From Hyalella azteca (Eukaryota > Arthropoda > Malacostraca > Amphipoda > Hyalellidae), in assembly GCF_000764305.2 (NCBI RefSeq), contig NW_025947034.1, positions 124,001 to 188,000 on the forward strand: a stretch of 64,000 nt of DNA, given 5' to 3'. The number at the start of each line of letters is the position of its first letter. Position 1 is the first letter of the stretch. Positions 34,656-47,100 of this stretch are shown here, piece by piece. The notes beneath the pieces are model-generated. The model saw nothing but the letters and a program-made list of their open reading frames with translations, did not search any database and was not told the origin of the DNA. The position numbers and the translations under genes are program-made.

Positions 34656-37600
34656 TGCAAAAATATAAACCGTATGTTCCCTTGGATCCTGTCCTATTTT
34701 TTGAGCCTTTCTGAAAAACGCATAATAGATCCTGTTAATGACTTGTGTCTAAAACTAGAAAAGCAGTTTATGACGAGAAACAAAAAAATAACTAGGGGAA
34801 AAAGTGGTAGAATGGAACAAAAAATCACTGAAAAATTACACAATTATTTTCCTTTCTAAAATACGAAATGCTAAATGGATTCCATCCTTGATTTCATGTC
34901 TAACTATCTCAGCAATGATTGGAATTATTACATAGGCTAAAAATCATATAAATACAAAATACAATAGAATATAAATACATTTGGACATTTTACACTCCTT
35001 GAAATTGTAGTCGAATTTCAGGTAAGAATTTTCTCTTTTTGTTGTTCCACATTTTGAAGGGTTGCTGATAATGATATTAATGTTTACCATATAGACTGAT
35101 ACAAAATTTGCTGCATAATGAAATATAACAATTTCCGATTTCTCCAAGACGCAAGAAGATATTGCATATTCATCATTTTCGTCTTTTGACTATGTGCCTA
35201 CAATATGTTTTTGGCGCCGTGAAACCAATTTCTACTATAGAACGTAATCACGGAGCTGTGGTTCTCTTTGTGCGTGGTTTAAAGACATATTGAACTTTTC
35301 CCTAGCAGTAATTCTTCGTCTATTGCTTTAGTTGAATTACGTAAAATACGGAATTATCCTTTTGACGAAGATGACGATGATACTGGTATTTTTCATCGTA
35401 TATTTGGTGGCGAACGGCTAATTTCTTTTTCAGATTGGAAGGTCCTAGCTTGCAGACTGAGGAGGACCTATAGGCCGTGGACACTGTCCCAGTGTGCCCC
35501 AAACGAATTGTCTAAAATTATTCGGCCACCAGCCCATCCTTGTATTAATAAACCAAGTGACTATTTATCTTAAGTAATTAAATTTCGAACGTATAACATA
35601 ACAATTATTCACACATTCAAGCTTTACTTCACATAATAGACGCTCTTTTTACATTTTATTCGTAAAGAAAAACATTTAGTTAGATTACGTTAAAATGAAA
35701 TATTGCTCTCTCAGGAATGCAGGACAGGGCAACCCGTCTCTCTGCCACGTCAACTAATGCACTTACTAACTTTGTGTGCTATTAATTCCTTTTACTGCTG
35801 TCCAATTTAATTGTTGAATATATAAAATAATTGACATTTACCAATGTACCCCGTGTCTCATTGTAATCCACCTCACCTAATAGACATAGTATAAATAATA
35901 GCATTCATGATAAAATAAATAAACACCAATACCAATAAAAACCTGCCGCTGTATTGACACATAATTCTCATCGCAAAATTAGCCGACAAAATGTCAACAC
36001 ACAACACGTGCCTCTGTGGCGGATCTCGAAACAATGAATTTATCATGCACTGATAGTGTCTCAACGAGGCTACGTCAATCAAAGCGAACTAAATCTCAAA
36101 ATGCGAAATTTAATTTATTCTTAACAAAACTAAATATCCCACCACGTTCGCTAACAGAGTCCCTCTTTGGATAGAATTTATTCGTAATCGCCTTTGTGTT
36201 ACTCTCACCATGACAAGAAAAGCAAATCTTTTAATATTTCTTGGTCCAGTATAAATGTAATCACTAAAACAACAAAATATCTTACCTCACAACTCTAGTT
36301 TCAGTAACTCGGCAGTCCAAGGGATTCGTCGGTCCTCGTATCCTCAGTGCAGAAATGTTTGACCACGAGTAAACGAGGTTGTCTTTATCAACCACAGAGC
36401 AACTTACCCCATGTAAGTTACTTGCTTAAGTAAGTTACTCGAAAGTCAACTTACTCACTTTCATCTGGTATATTCAGAAACACCAATTTTACAGCAAATT
36501 ACATGAGTAAGTTGTTATGTTAAGCCCTATAATTATTAAGTACAACTGTAAATAACAATATTTTTAGCTGATGTGAAATATCGGCAACAAGCTAATCGGC
36601 AAGTTTATTTTCCAGTGATAGGATTTCACATAGTCGAAGCCTGACATGACCCAAAAAACAACTAAGCGACGAGGTCACATTATTGTGCAAATGTCAACCA
36701 TATATATCAATACGTCAGGACATTACGTCTTGAGTAGCTAGGTAATATTTTCAGTTTTATCATGTGAATTTTAAACTCTCAGCTTCAAGTTCGCTATCCA
36801 GTCTACACCGACAAAATAATTCTACCTTTACCCTCAGATTGAGATAATAATAAATGAAGGCTTATTTTATACCAAGGAAAACTCTGTGAACAACACAAAT
36901 GAAAAACTCCTCGTCTGATTAATGTTGCTCGTCAAATCTATGTCAAAACAACGAATAATCACGTAAACAGGGAGAATTAGATAGAATTTTGATCGATCAA
37001 ACTGTGAAGTTTGCAACGACGCAGATTATAGTGAGGATCAAAGGATAAAAAAGGTCAAAAAAGAGAAAATTGTTTGGTATATCAGCCTATTATTTCTAAC
37101 CCATAATATACGAAGGGTGCGATGAGTTGATAGTTATACGTCTGTTGATTCAAGCAATTTGGTGGGGCCAAAAGAAATACAAGAAATAGCAGGAACTCGT
37201 TTAATCTCAAGTTTATTCATTCAATCAAAAAAATAAGTAAAAAAAAACAAAAAGACGCATTCCTGTTATTATTTGTTAGTATTTATTACTTTTAAACCGC
37301 AGGGAAAAAGTATCATGTGTAGCTTTGGCCTATGTTCTGTGCCTCAATCGATCAAGACTTCTTTGACTGCACGGGCACGAAAGATGGGCTGCTTTATTTT
37401 TTTACGAGCGGAAATCCTCATCTTAAAGGATTGGAGTAAAGATTAACAAGAAGGACGAATTAGGAACCGAGAAATGTCATAATGCGAAGGTTGCAAGGAA
37501 TATCAGAGCGGAGGAACATCTGATATTACGTAGTTTACTTTGTTTGTTACTAGAAGATCGGGTAATGAAAATAGGTGATAAATTAGCAGGCATTGATTTT

Positions 37601-40080
37601 ATAAACCTATTATATATTTGTTGTTTCGGAAAAGATATTTTGCTATAATTTATTTTAAATATGCGAGGACCGAGGATCGACACTCTTGCAGCCTGGTTCT
37701 CAAAACACGACTCTAAAAACTGGAATCAAAGGATAGCCATATAGTTATGAATCCAAAGCCTAACGTTTAAATATTCAGACAATTTTGTCTAACCAAGTCA
37801 CCAAGAGGTTCCGTACAAATTCTGTCTTTTTCCTCTTGAGGAGATGATGCGACTAGGTTTAATACTTTAATATATATGCTGTGATCAGAGAATTCAGCGT
37901 CAAATACTCAACAACCTGAAATCTTTTCCACACTTTTAGGATTTTTTAGAGTATCTCGGAAACATGTTTATTATTCAAGGAAGCATTAATTGTATCTCTT
38001 ATTCAAATGGCTCGATCCCAGATAAGATTAAAGAAAAACAATAATCCCGTTTTTGTTAATCAATTAAATTAAGTTTAACAGCAAACATTTTATAACAAAT
38101 TCAGTGGAAGTGCTGAAGGTTGGTTGTTTTCATTCTAAAACTGGAGATAACGTGTTATTACATTCCACGTCGATCTGTTGTCTTGATTATAACAAATGAA
38201 ATTTTTCAACAGGACGGTAATAAATTTAGTAACCCTTGCCCTGGTACCTTTCATGTTTTAAATCTATTTATTGGTGCCTAGACATCAACTTTTCCGTCAA
38301 TCCATAAATCTTTAGTGTTTAGATATGGATTAACTCTTTTTGATGTACAAAAGTCGTACGCGTTAACACTACTGTCCAAACTAGTTGTTCTGAAGTATTT
38401 TTTATTCTTTAATATTTTTAATATCTAATATCATCATTAAAAGATATTGTACTTAATTTGCCACGAACGCGTATTAATTACGTTAAAAATTTAATACATT
38501 TATTTTCTATTAAACAAGAGTATAGCTCAATTTTATCTATTCATTGAAAAGTTAGCCTGAAAACATAGTTAAATGAAGCAGAACATATAAAATTGTGTGG
38601 ATTATTTTAGAAATAGCATGAATTTTCGTTTTAAATAATGCAATTGGAATGATATTTTAATGATTGTTTGCTACTTAACACTATATTGTAATAAATAGGC
38701 TCGGAAAAAATTCGACATAACATCCATTCCTTCAAACCAAAAAATTTTCTCTTAAGTTTGGCGCGAAGAAAAAAATTAAAATTATAAAGGATATGATGAA
38801 TTATGAATTCAAAAGCCTCAGTTGATGTTTATTTGTAGGTACCAATATACAGGAGGTTCATGGCGATATTTAAGAAGTCAATTTCACCACATGATTTTTT
38901 TTCATGGCGGCTACATTGGTTGAATGCATGTATATGACCCTCCTAACTTGATCTTTATACATTGCCTCATTCCTTCTAGAATTTTTATATTCTATATATT
39001 AATATGTTTATCAAACTTCAATTCTGTTGGTGCAAAGCATAAAGGACAGTTTTTTTCCTCTGGCTATATTAGCTTTATCTTTTCAGCCTGTAATTGTATG
39101 AAAATAAAGCAAATTGAACAATTTTTTCGTAATCGGGCACTTAATCGGACCACATTATGTTTGGGTTCTTGTGCATTGAATTGCTTTCAGTAGTCAAGTT
39201 CATATGTTAGTGCTGCTGAAATCAGAGCTACGTTGAAATGTGGTCGAAATTTATCTATAACATTGCATGTTGAAAAATATTTTTGTAAGCGGATATCAGT
39301 AAATTCCACATTTAAATTTTATTATAGCGCAACAAAATGGATTTGGCATACATGTAAACGTTGAACAAATGGTGAAAAAATTGCTAACTTATTATAAATG
39401 AAATCGACGTTGTTTCAATGCGGAATTCAAGTCGTGTTCGGTCTACGTCAGTATTGGTAAATAATTTCATTATAATTTCATTTCCCCGAATGTAAGTACA
39501 GCCCATTTATCATTACGCGACAAGTAGAGGCTTATCAGCTATCACGATCTTATCATATAGATTAGACTTCAGTTGAGAATCATTATTGTCCCGATATGCG
39601 TAAATCTGATAATATATTTCGTGCGTAAGGAAATGGATTAATATCCTATCATAAAATTAGATAAGATAAATTTCTTCGCTCCTTCGAACGTGTGGGAGCA
39701 GTTAACAAGCAGATATGGTCTTGTACCTTGCTTGCATTTTCTGGTGGGCATAAATACGTTCGAATGTTCGAACGCCTGTGCAGAATGCACATAATAAACT
39801 CTGCATTAAATATGAAACAGATATTTGTGCAGAACATGAAAAAGTCAGCTGGCTTCACCTTAAAGACGTGATCAATAGAGAATTTTTGACAAATCCAAAG
39901 TAAAATTTCAACCTGGTGTTGGGTGATAAATAAACTTCAGCAAACCTTTATCTTTCAGCGCCCTATCATAAAGTGCGAACGTGTGATTTTGTTTATAGAA
40001 GGGGTGCCTGCAGTCTGTTACTGGCGTGTCTTATAGCTACGTTACCTACCACATTCCATTTTTATTTTATATTTTTTCAG
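34656..40080. other. Intron, no gene seen
   Basis: About 5.4 kb of AT-rich sequence with only short, unsupported open frames. Immediately before 40081 a pyrimidine-rich tract leads to the exon B acceptor. A possible 5' untranslated exon lies at about 39960-40010 (preceded by tttatctttcag), but this cannot be decided by eye. Confidence 0.4.
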
Positions 40081-41116
40081 TTTCAAGTTATTGAACCACG
40101 AGTAAACTTTGAGGCTACGATGGCGAGCAGCCGTTCAGGAACTAAAGATTCACACAGATACTCGGAAACTCAGGACAGCCGCAGCATTCAAGGCAACGGA
40201 TCGCCTCGGTCTTGCCCGCCGTACCCATACCTGCGGCGAGCCAAATCGGCTTTTTATGAGAGTGATGGGACTCGCGAGTATAGCAAAAGCGTTTATAACC
40301 GCAATAATAGCGCAGACAATAACGATGATAGGCGTGAAATTTCTTGCAAACCAGAAAACCATGAATGCATACGCGCGAACATTGGTAAATGCCTTATCGC
40401 AATCCCCGTCAATGGTGCTGACTCATATCTCAGCGATGATGTTTTCGAAACTGATAATAAGACAATAACTAGTATCTGTTCTGACCACCGTACATCTGAA
40501 GTCGCAAGTCCGTCTAATGACGTCACAAGTCGAGGTAACAATAACCGTTTTCGGCGTTCTTCTCATCCTCCTCGGCCGAGGAGGGACCGCCCTGCGTCCA
40601 GAACCGATTCAATTACACCCGCTAGTCAGGCATATGAATCAACTCAAAGCTCCGTCACGGAAAAGCAATCCTGCAGCTTGCGGGAAATGTCGGTGCCACC
40701 TACTGATAAGAATTACCTCAAGTCTCTGCCTGATTCAAACGCCCACGCGACTCGTAGTTCTCCCCATAACACTGGTTCTGTCCAGCTCAGCCGCTGCAAC
40801 TCTATTGATCCTTACGATGCTAGGTGTCGAAACCAAAGCGTCAGAAAACCTTGCTCCCGACGTAGATCAGGCTCGTTGAGTAGGAGGAGGACAGTCAGTG
40901 ACCACTTCCGACCGAATAGTTCCTACGTAGTAACAGTCAGTGACCACATTCGACCGGATAGTTACCACGGCGTAACCGCCACCCCTCAACTCGAAGTGTT
41001 GACGCGCCGAAGCCTGAGTGATGATGTGACTAAAAATAAACGTACTTCGTCGTATTCTACGTTGTTCAAGAGCCTGTTTAGGTCGCAGAAATTGAAGCAC
41101 TCGGCCGCATTATACA
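40081..41116 (+). CDS. Exon B: alternative first coding exon of the main gene
   Basis: A strong acceptor (attttatattttttcag) precedes 40081. The first ATG, at 40120, has A at -3 and G at +4. The frame stays open for 332 codons to a donor after 41116 (ATACA|gtgagt); the open frame itself ends at a TAA 15 bases further. The exon leaves in phase 1, the phase needed by exon C, giving AGT (Ser) at the junction. It cannot follow exon A: read in that phase it stops within five codons. The product is rich in Ser, Arg, Asn and Pro and apparently disordered. There is a basic cluster at residues 247-257 (RRRSGSLSRRR), a 14-residue tandem repeat at 258-285 (TVSDHFRPNSSYVV and TVSDHIRPDSYHGV, 42-bp period) and a more hydrophobic end (YSTLFKSLFRSQKLK, 312-326). 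RRxS sites suggest basophilic kinase or 14-3-3 binding (inference). Family unknown. An alternative reading is a separate single-exon gene of 337 residues ending at 41133. Confidence 0.65.
40891..40974 (+). repeat. 42-bp in-frame tandem duplication within exon B
   Basis: acagtcagtgaccac starts at 40891 and again at 40933. The two 14-codon copies differ at several positions yet preserve TVSDH.RP.S, indicating that the duplication is not recent. Confidence 0.85.
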
Positions 41117-41953
41117 GTGAGTCTTGCTGCTAATTGACAAGCTTTATTCTTCCTTAAAACGACTACGACATCTAGCTGGAGCAAACCTAAAACTTGTCTG
41201 TTTCGTGTTTTCTTATTCATCTTAAAAGATAAGCAACAAATCTTGTGTTCAAGCTCAGGCAAGTTTCTATTTAATTATATGAGTCCACAAGTTCAGCTGA
41301 GTTTTGTTATGTCTTTGTAACCGTCGTGTCTTGGCAGCCACCGTTATTGATATGCACTTGATGGTATTAGTTTACGACTTATTCATTTCGAGGTAAAATT
41401 TTACGTGTAGCATCCTAATCCCTTTCTTCCCGTCTTGGACTTTTTGCAACGGTTAATTGTTCGTTGAACCTAATTCGGAATTAGAACTTCCACGCTGTGA
41501 ATAAAGCTCAATCATTTCACAAAATCCACTACTGAAGTTCTTATCTATGAATGGCATTAAAAATCACAAATCATACTTTACTCATTCTCATGCAAAGCCG
41601 AAATGGAAAATTGACATTACTCTCCATTTTACTTCCATGAATTTTATGCTTGAATCACACGGAGAAGCAAACAACATACAGGCCTCATGCAAACAGCACG
41701 CCGAAGAAAACTTCACGGGCTCATCAGCGAGTATAAAGAAAATTTTCTCTTGACAGGGGGCTGTTCAAAGCGTTTACTTTCTTCAGAGCAATCTTCTAAT
41801 CTTCACAACTACCTAACTATAACATTTTCAGCTGTGTAGTAACCTTTTCTGTGTGTTGGTATGATTTTGCAAGATAGGTTACGAAATGCTTCATCAATTT
41901 AACATTTATTTTTTACCCTCCTTGATGAAGACTGAAGCTAAGATGCTGTACAG
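41117..41953. other. Short intron stretch before exon C
   Basis: About 840 bp between exon B and the family 2 element. Contains a 68-codon open frame (41547-41753) without supporting signals. Confidence 0.4.
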
Positions 41954-42096
41954 GGCCTTTACTTTCAAAAAAAGTTAAGAGATCGTAAGTTCATCAGCCA
42001 ATCATTGACGGCCTTCAAGGGAAAATCCACCAATAATAGACAAGAAAATAGAGCGTAAGTACTTATGTTCACTTAGCGAGTTTTGAAAGTATGGCC
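41954..42096 (+). mobile_element. Small inverted-repeat transposon (MITE), family 2, copy 1
   Basis: About 140 bp with inverted ends (CC..TACTTTCAAAA left, TTTTGAAAGTATGGCC right). Over 90 percent identical by eye to 62837-62976, in the same orientation. It ends about 90 bases before exon C, so it lies close to that exon's branch-point region. Confidence 0.85.
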
Positions 42097-42185
42097 TCTG
42101 ATTTTCAGGTGAAGGTGGAGTTTCTTCAGGAAGCGTTCAGAGCGCTGGCTTCATAGTACACTTCAACATTTCTTGTCTGTTGCAG

Positions 42186-42360
42186 GTGAAGACGGGCAGG
42201 AGGGGGAGATGCGGGTGCTGGTGGGGGGCGAGGAAGACTGCGCCCCCAGCAGCAGAGGATCTTCATCCTCAGCAGGACCCATGGAGCGCCTCACGCGCCT
42301 CCTGACCAAGGAGCCCCGCCGGGACGGCGAGTACAGGCGCAGGACGCATTCCCTCGAGAG
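42186..42360 (+). CDS. Exon C: common coding exon of the main gene
   Basis: Acceptor cttgtctgttgcag ends at 42185; donor gtgagg starts at 42361. The exon enters in phase 1 and leaves in phase 2, encoding about 58 residues. An acidic start (EDGQEGEMRVLVGGEED) is followed by a Ser-rich linker and a basic end (MERLTRLLTKEPRRDGEY, then RRRTHSLE). The RRRTHS site fits a basophilic kinase consensus. Both exon A and exon B have outgoing phases that fit, giving Gly or Ser at the junction. If the donor is not used, the frame meets TGA at 42362-42364, only one codon later. The last 13 bases of the exon and its donor are copied six more times downstream. High GC and phase agreement on both sides support a true exon; the protein family is unknown. 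Confidence 0.75.
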
Positions 42361-42665
42361 GTGAGGGGAGGAAGGCTGGGGAAGGGGAGAGCTGGCACTC
42401 CCTCGAGAGGTGAGGGGAGGAAGCTGGGGAAGGGGAGAGCTTGCATTCCCTCGAGAGGTGAGGGGAGGAAGGCTGGGGAGGGGAGAGCTTGCATTCCCTC
42501 GAGAGGTGAGGGGAGGAAGCTGGGGAAGGGGAGAGCTTGCATTCCCTCGAGAGGTGAGGGAAGGAAGGCTGGGGAAGGGGAGAGCTTGCACTCTTTCGAG
42601 AGGTGAGGGGAGGGAGGCTGGGGAGGGGAGAGCTTGCATTCCCTCGAGAGGTGAGGGGAGGAAGT
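42348..42665 (+). repeat. 48-49 bp minisatellite copying the exon C 3' end and 5' splice site
   Basis: Seven units, each ending CCCTCGAGAG|GTGAGG. The donor-like GT sites are at 42361, 42410, 42458, 42506, 42554, 42603 and 42651. The unit between them is G-rich (GGGGAGGAAGCTGGGGAAGG), with four G-tracts of three or more in most copies, so G-quadruplex formation is plausible. Long open frames on both strands in this span arise from the repeat. Confidence 0.9.
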
Positions 42666-43601
42666 CTGGAGGTGTAATACAACATCACATTATTTCAAAT
42701 GAACAGGAAATAAGTGCATCGACTGACAGAGGACTAATGGACATAATAAGTATGACACGATGCTTAACTTGCTGTTTTCACAGTTTGAAGGTATAATGAA
42801 TCCTCAAAGAATTAGTCTAAAATCTGACTATGAAATTCATGTAATGTAGGGCTGGATTAGGCAGATTTAACTAGATTTAGACCAAACTGAGGGACATAAC
42901 ACATTTACCCTTTGACCCTTTGATTGAGACCCTTCCCAATATTTGTTTCTTATCTTATATTGCAGCGATTCTTTCTGCTTATAAAACTTTCTCAATTGTG
43001 ACTATCATGACCTAAAAAACAGCTTTTAATTATTTTTTAATTACTAAGATCAAACCAATACTTATAAACCTTATATAAATAAAAGCCCCAAATGGCAGGA
43101 CATTCAAAAGTTAACCAAAACATTTGCAAATAAAACAATAATTTTGTTGAGTCTAATGCAACATTAGCTGAGCACAAATTATAAATAATGCTTTGCACAA
43201 ATATTTCGTAATTCTGCGCTTTGTATGATTCACACGAGCTTGTTCGACTCCTTAAAACTTTGAAGTTTGAAGACTTGGATCTACACGCCGCTTGTATAAA
43301 CTTCAATGTCTTAATTAACTGACTCGCTTTGAACCGTTGTAGATATTTTGTTTATTGGCTTTGCTTGTTATAACTGGAGCGTCGTCAGCTACAAAATGTT
43401 TTTTAAATGTTCAATCAGGAAAAGGTTTAAGTATTGACTGGCATGTTAGAAATAACATTTCAAGATATAGTAAACATAATTGTAATAATTTCCTAAAAAT
43501 AACGATAAGATCATTGTCGCCTTTTAGATGATGGTTATGATTGTTGTAACATTTACCCGTCACTGCGATAAACTTGAAACATCGTTGGGGATGTTTGATG
43601 G
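42666..43601. other. Intron, nothing defined
   Basis: AT-rich, no coding signals, no clear repeats. Confidence 0.4.
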
Positions 43602-44144
43602 AGTATTTTCACTGGGAACCTTATTTCTATCAGTTATTTCCAGGGGAAACTAGGAGAACCCTATTTTATTGAGAATTAGTTTCTAGAAAATAAGGCTCCC
43701 AGTAGAAATACGCGCAATAAAGTATGGTTCCCCTAGGTTCCCTTGGAAATAACTGTTATAAATAAGGTTCCCAGTGAAAATATTCTGAGGGGAACCTTAT
43801 TTCTATCAGTTATTTCCAGGGGAAACTAGGAGAACCCTATTTTATTAAGAATTAGTTTCTAGAAAATAAGGCTCCCAGTAGAAATACGTGCTATAAAATA
43901 TGGTTCCCCTAGATTCCCCTGGAAATAAGTGTTAGAAATAAGGTTCCCAGTGAAAATATTCTAAGGGGAACCTTATTTCTAACAGTTATTTCCAGGGGAA
44001 CCTAGGGAACCCTATTTTATTGAGAATTAGTTTCTAGAAAAAAGGGTCCCAGTAGAAATACGCGCAGTAAAGTATGGCTCCCCTAGGTTCCCTTGGAAAT
44101 AACTGTTAGAAATAAGGTTCCCAGTGAAAATATTCTAAGGGGAA
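43602..44144. repeat. Three tandem palindromic units of about 176 bp
   Basis: The sequence ggaaccttatttct starts near 43615, 43791 and 43967, giving periods of 176, 176 and then 174 to the final ggggaa. Each unit is itself an imperfect inverted repeat: GGGAACCTTATTTCTA..AGTTATTTCCAGGGGAA on one side is mirrored by TTCCC(T)TGGAAATAACTGTTA..AATAAGGTTCCC on the other. Each could fold into a long hairpin. Confidence 0.9.
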
Positions 44145-47100
44145 TGATGAAACATAAACTCGAGTGCGTTGATCATCACTTGAATGCAACTCACTAATCC
44201 CTAGCTTCGAATCCTTTAGATTATGATCGTAACAAAATAATTTTTGAATGATTATGATAGTATATTGAGCGGAGCATGTGAACGTAACCAGCTAGACCGA
44301 TTCAACGAACGTGTTATTCATTCATGTTATAATTCAAGTTAGTTTTTTTTTAATTAATATTGAATTTGGTGCACGTTCCTGAAAAGTTTTATAGTCAGGA
44401 AGTTAATTGTGAGGGCTAGATAATTTGAAGACTGGGGGATATTACTGTAAAACTGTACTTAAATTTGGTTGCTTCAACAGTGTGAGGAAACAAATTCGAC
44501 GAAATGTGCACTCAAGTCTTAAATTCATAATGCATTTCCCGGTATATTTTCCATGTGAATTTTTTCAGTAATAAATAGACTGAGTGAAAGTAAATTTCAG
44601 TAATAAATAGACTATATTTATAATCGAACAGGACCGATTATAGATATTGGTCCAGAGAAGCTTATATCTACCTAATATTCGGATGAGAAGTTGATGTTCG
44701 AATGTCTATTTTCTTATGTCCGGATTTATGACTGAACCGAAAATCGTACCTTCTATTTCATTCTTATTATTATTTTCCCTCGGTTTTCACCCTGGCTTCA
44801 ACCCTCAGGCGCAGCCAAAAGGCTAGGAAGGCTCTCGCCAGGTACCGGGTATCTCTCTTATCCGTGTCTATGTCATGACTTCATATTCATCAAGTCTCTG
44901 TTAATCTTATTAAGCCTCTCCACGCATTTTCCTGGTCTACAGCAATTTAGATTCATACACAACCTTTCATTTTTCTTTTTGCTCTTTGAAAATATTGTTC
45001 GGGTTGCAGGCGGCAGCAAAATGACTAATGTTTAGCCACCAAAAACTCACCAATTTACCGGCAGTCGATTTCTGCCGGTAAAATGTATGCATAATTGCTT
45101 TAGGATATCATGTAAGAATATCTTTCGCTACGTAAACTCTTTAACTCATCCAAAAGCACATATAGGCAGCCTACCACACCTAAATGAAAGTTCATCGCAA
45201 CGTAAAGGGAAATTGAATATTTTGATTAAATTGCCCGTAATTTCGTTGTGGACTGCTCAAAGGAATATTTGTATATATGAATAGTAACTTGAAAAAATGA
45301 AGAAAGTGAATAAATTGAACTTAGTTGAACAAAACGGCACTAAATCGGGAGAAATGACGCTTCAAAAAGTTAGTGAAGTAATGCTCAGTCAGTAAACTGG
45401 GAAAGTTCGAGAGGATTTTGTGAACTGTAACGTCTCTCAAAAACAATTGTACTCTGAATATAATGTCCCGGTGATGTTTTCAAAATAGATTACAGACTAC
45501 CGTCTACATAAACAATTACATTCAATAAAAACCGTAATCATAGTGAAATAAAATGTAATATCCATGATAGATATTTATGTAATTTTCATCGCTTGCGATT
45601 TATGCCAGCGTATTATCAATTTACTTGACAATAAAGCTGCATTAACACGCTCATACTTCTTTAAAATAATAAAACATCCAAACTTCTTCAAATGGACGGA
45701 ATTGATTGTTAAAATTAAATTTTCCAAAGCTATTCAATGTATCGCTGTCGATAAAAGCACTGAAAACTTTCAGAAATTTTGAAAAGAGACCCACATACTT
45801 TGCAAAAAAAGATGTCTCATAAATAAACTTCATTTCGACGTCAATGAGCAATAATCAAAACTAACGAGACGGCGCGAACTTGTGCGACTAAAAGTCAGAA
45901 GTGATCACAACTTAAAGACAGGGAATATTTTTTATATTTTGCCACACTGCAGTAAATTTTCAAAAAATAGTAAAAGTTGATACAAGAAACAAACATCATT
46001 ATTCATTAAAACAACCATGCGCTCTTCAGCTAGTCAATGCTCCACGAATTCGAAATCCACAATCGAAACAGAAATAGCTATGCCACGGTCATTTTGTGGC
46101 CACCTAAACCACGACTATAATTTTCAATGGTGTTAGTGATGAGAAGAAGCAGTAACTTCCTCTACTCACGAGCGGCTTGATGTTCATTATTAAGTGTTAC
46201 TATAGCATTATATTCATCAAATTCCTTTGCATCACTACAGTGTATGATTGCTGTGCCTGGAAAAATGCCCGACTCTGGTGTAGTGTAGCTATGGCTGAGC
46301 TTTTTTATCACTGGGCTTTCTGTCTTAGCAGTGTTTAGAGTTTACAGGTCTATTTCTTGGACAAAAGCCAGTATTTAATGTGAGAAGAAAACATCAGTGT
46401 CGTTAACATGTATGAACTGTGCATCAACATCGTGTCACAGAGTAGCTAGTAGCTCTATAATTTATTCCATCTTCACGAAGTTTGATGCGTGATTGAAGCA
46501 AGTTATTATGAATGCCATAAAACGCCTTATAGCAGGTGCTGAAATGGCGTTTTAACTTGCCGGCACCCTCTTGCAAGCTGGTCGTTCCGTGATTTTATCG
46601 CCAGGTCATATAGAGATCGGATGAGCCTCGTGTATTGAGAAGTGAAGACCAAATTCACTTATTCTCGCGTAAAACAAGAGGATTATGTAATTGTATAAGT
46701 ACAGCGTTCATAGGTCAGGAATTCGTGGTCAAAATTAATATGAGCTGGACAGGCCTAAACTATTTTGTAAGATCAGCTCAATCAGAAGTTCTCATTTTTT
46801 TATCTTTTATTGTGTTTTCACAGCAGTCGCTTGCTGGCAAGAGTTCCAAAATAAAATCACTATACTAGATTTCAAAAGAATCTAAATGGTTTAAATTAAA
46901 AACAATACGCTTCAGATCACGGTGAATAACTAGAATAAGAGAAATTCATCAGAATCATGCAGAATTAATTATCATTAGCAATATTATATCCGAGGACTAA
47001 TTGAATCCAATTAACCAGGATGTGTTTAATATAAGTGTGTGCTTAAATGCATATGTTTAAATGGTGCTCTCTCAATAATTATTTGCGCGAACGAAGATTA

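Noticed and set aside
38924..39193. 89-codon hydrophobic frame
   Set aside because: Phe/Ile/Leu-rich composition is that expected from AT-rich non-coding DNA.
42109..42185. Alternative acceptor attttcag at 42108 giving a longer exon C
   Set aside because: The added 77 bases are not a multiple of three and put exon C out of frame.
42163..42796. Open frames of 83-158 codons on both strands beyond exon C
   Set aside because: Products of the 48-bp G-rich array; only the 42186-42360 part is supported by splice phase.
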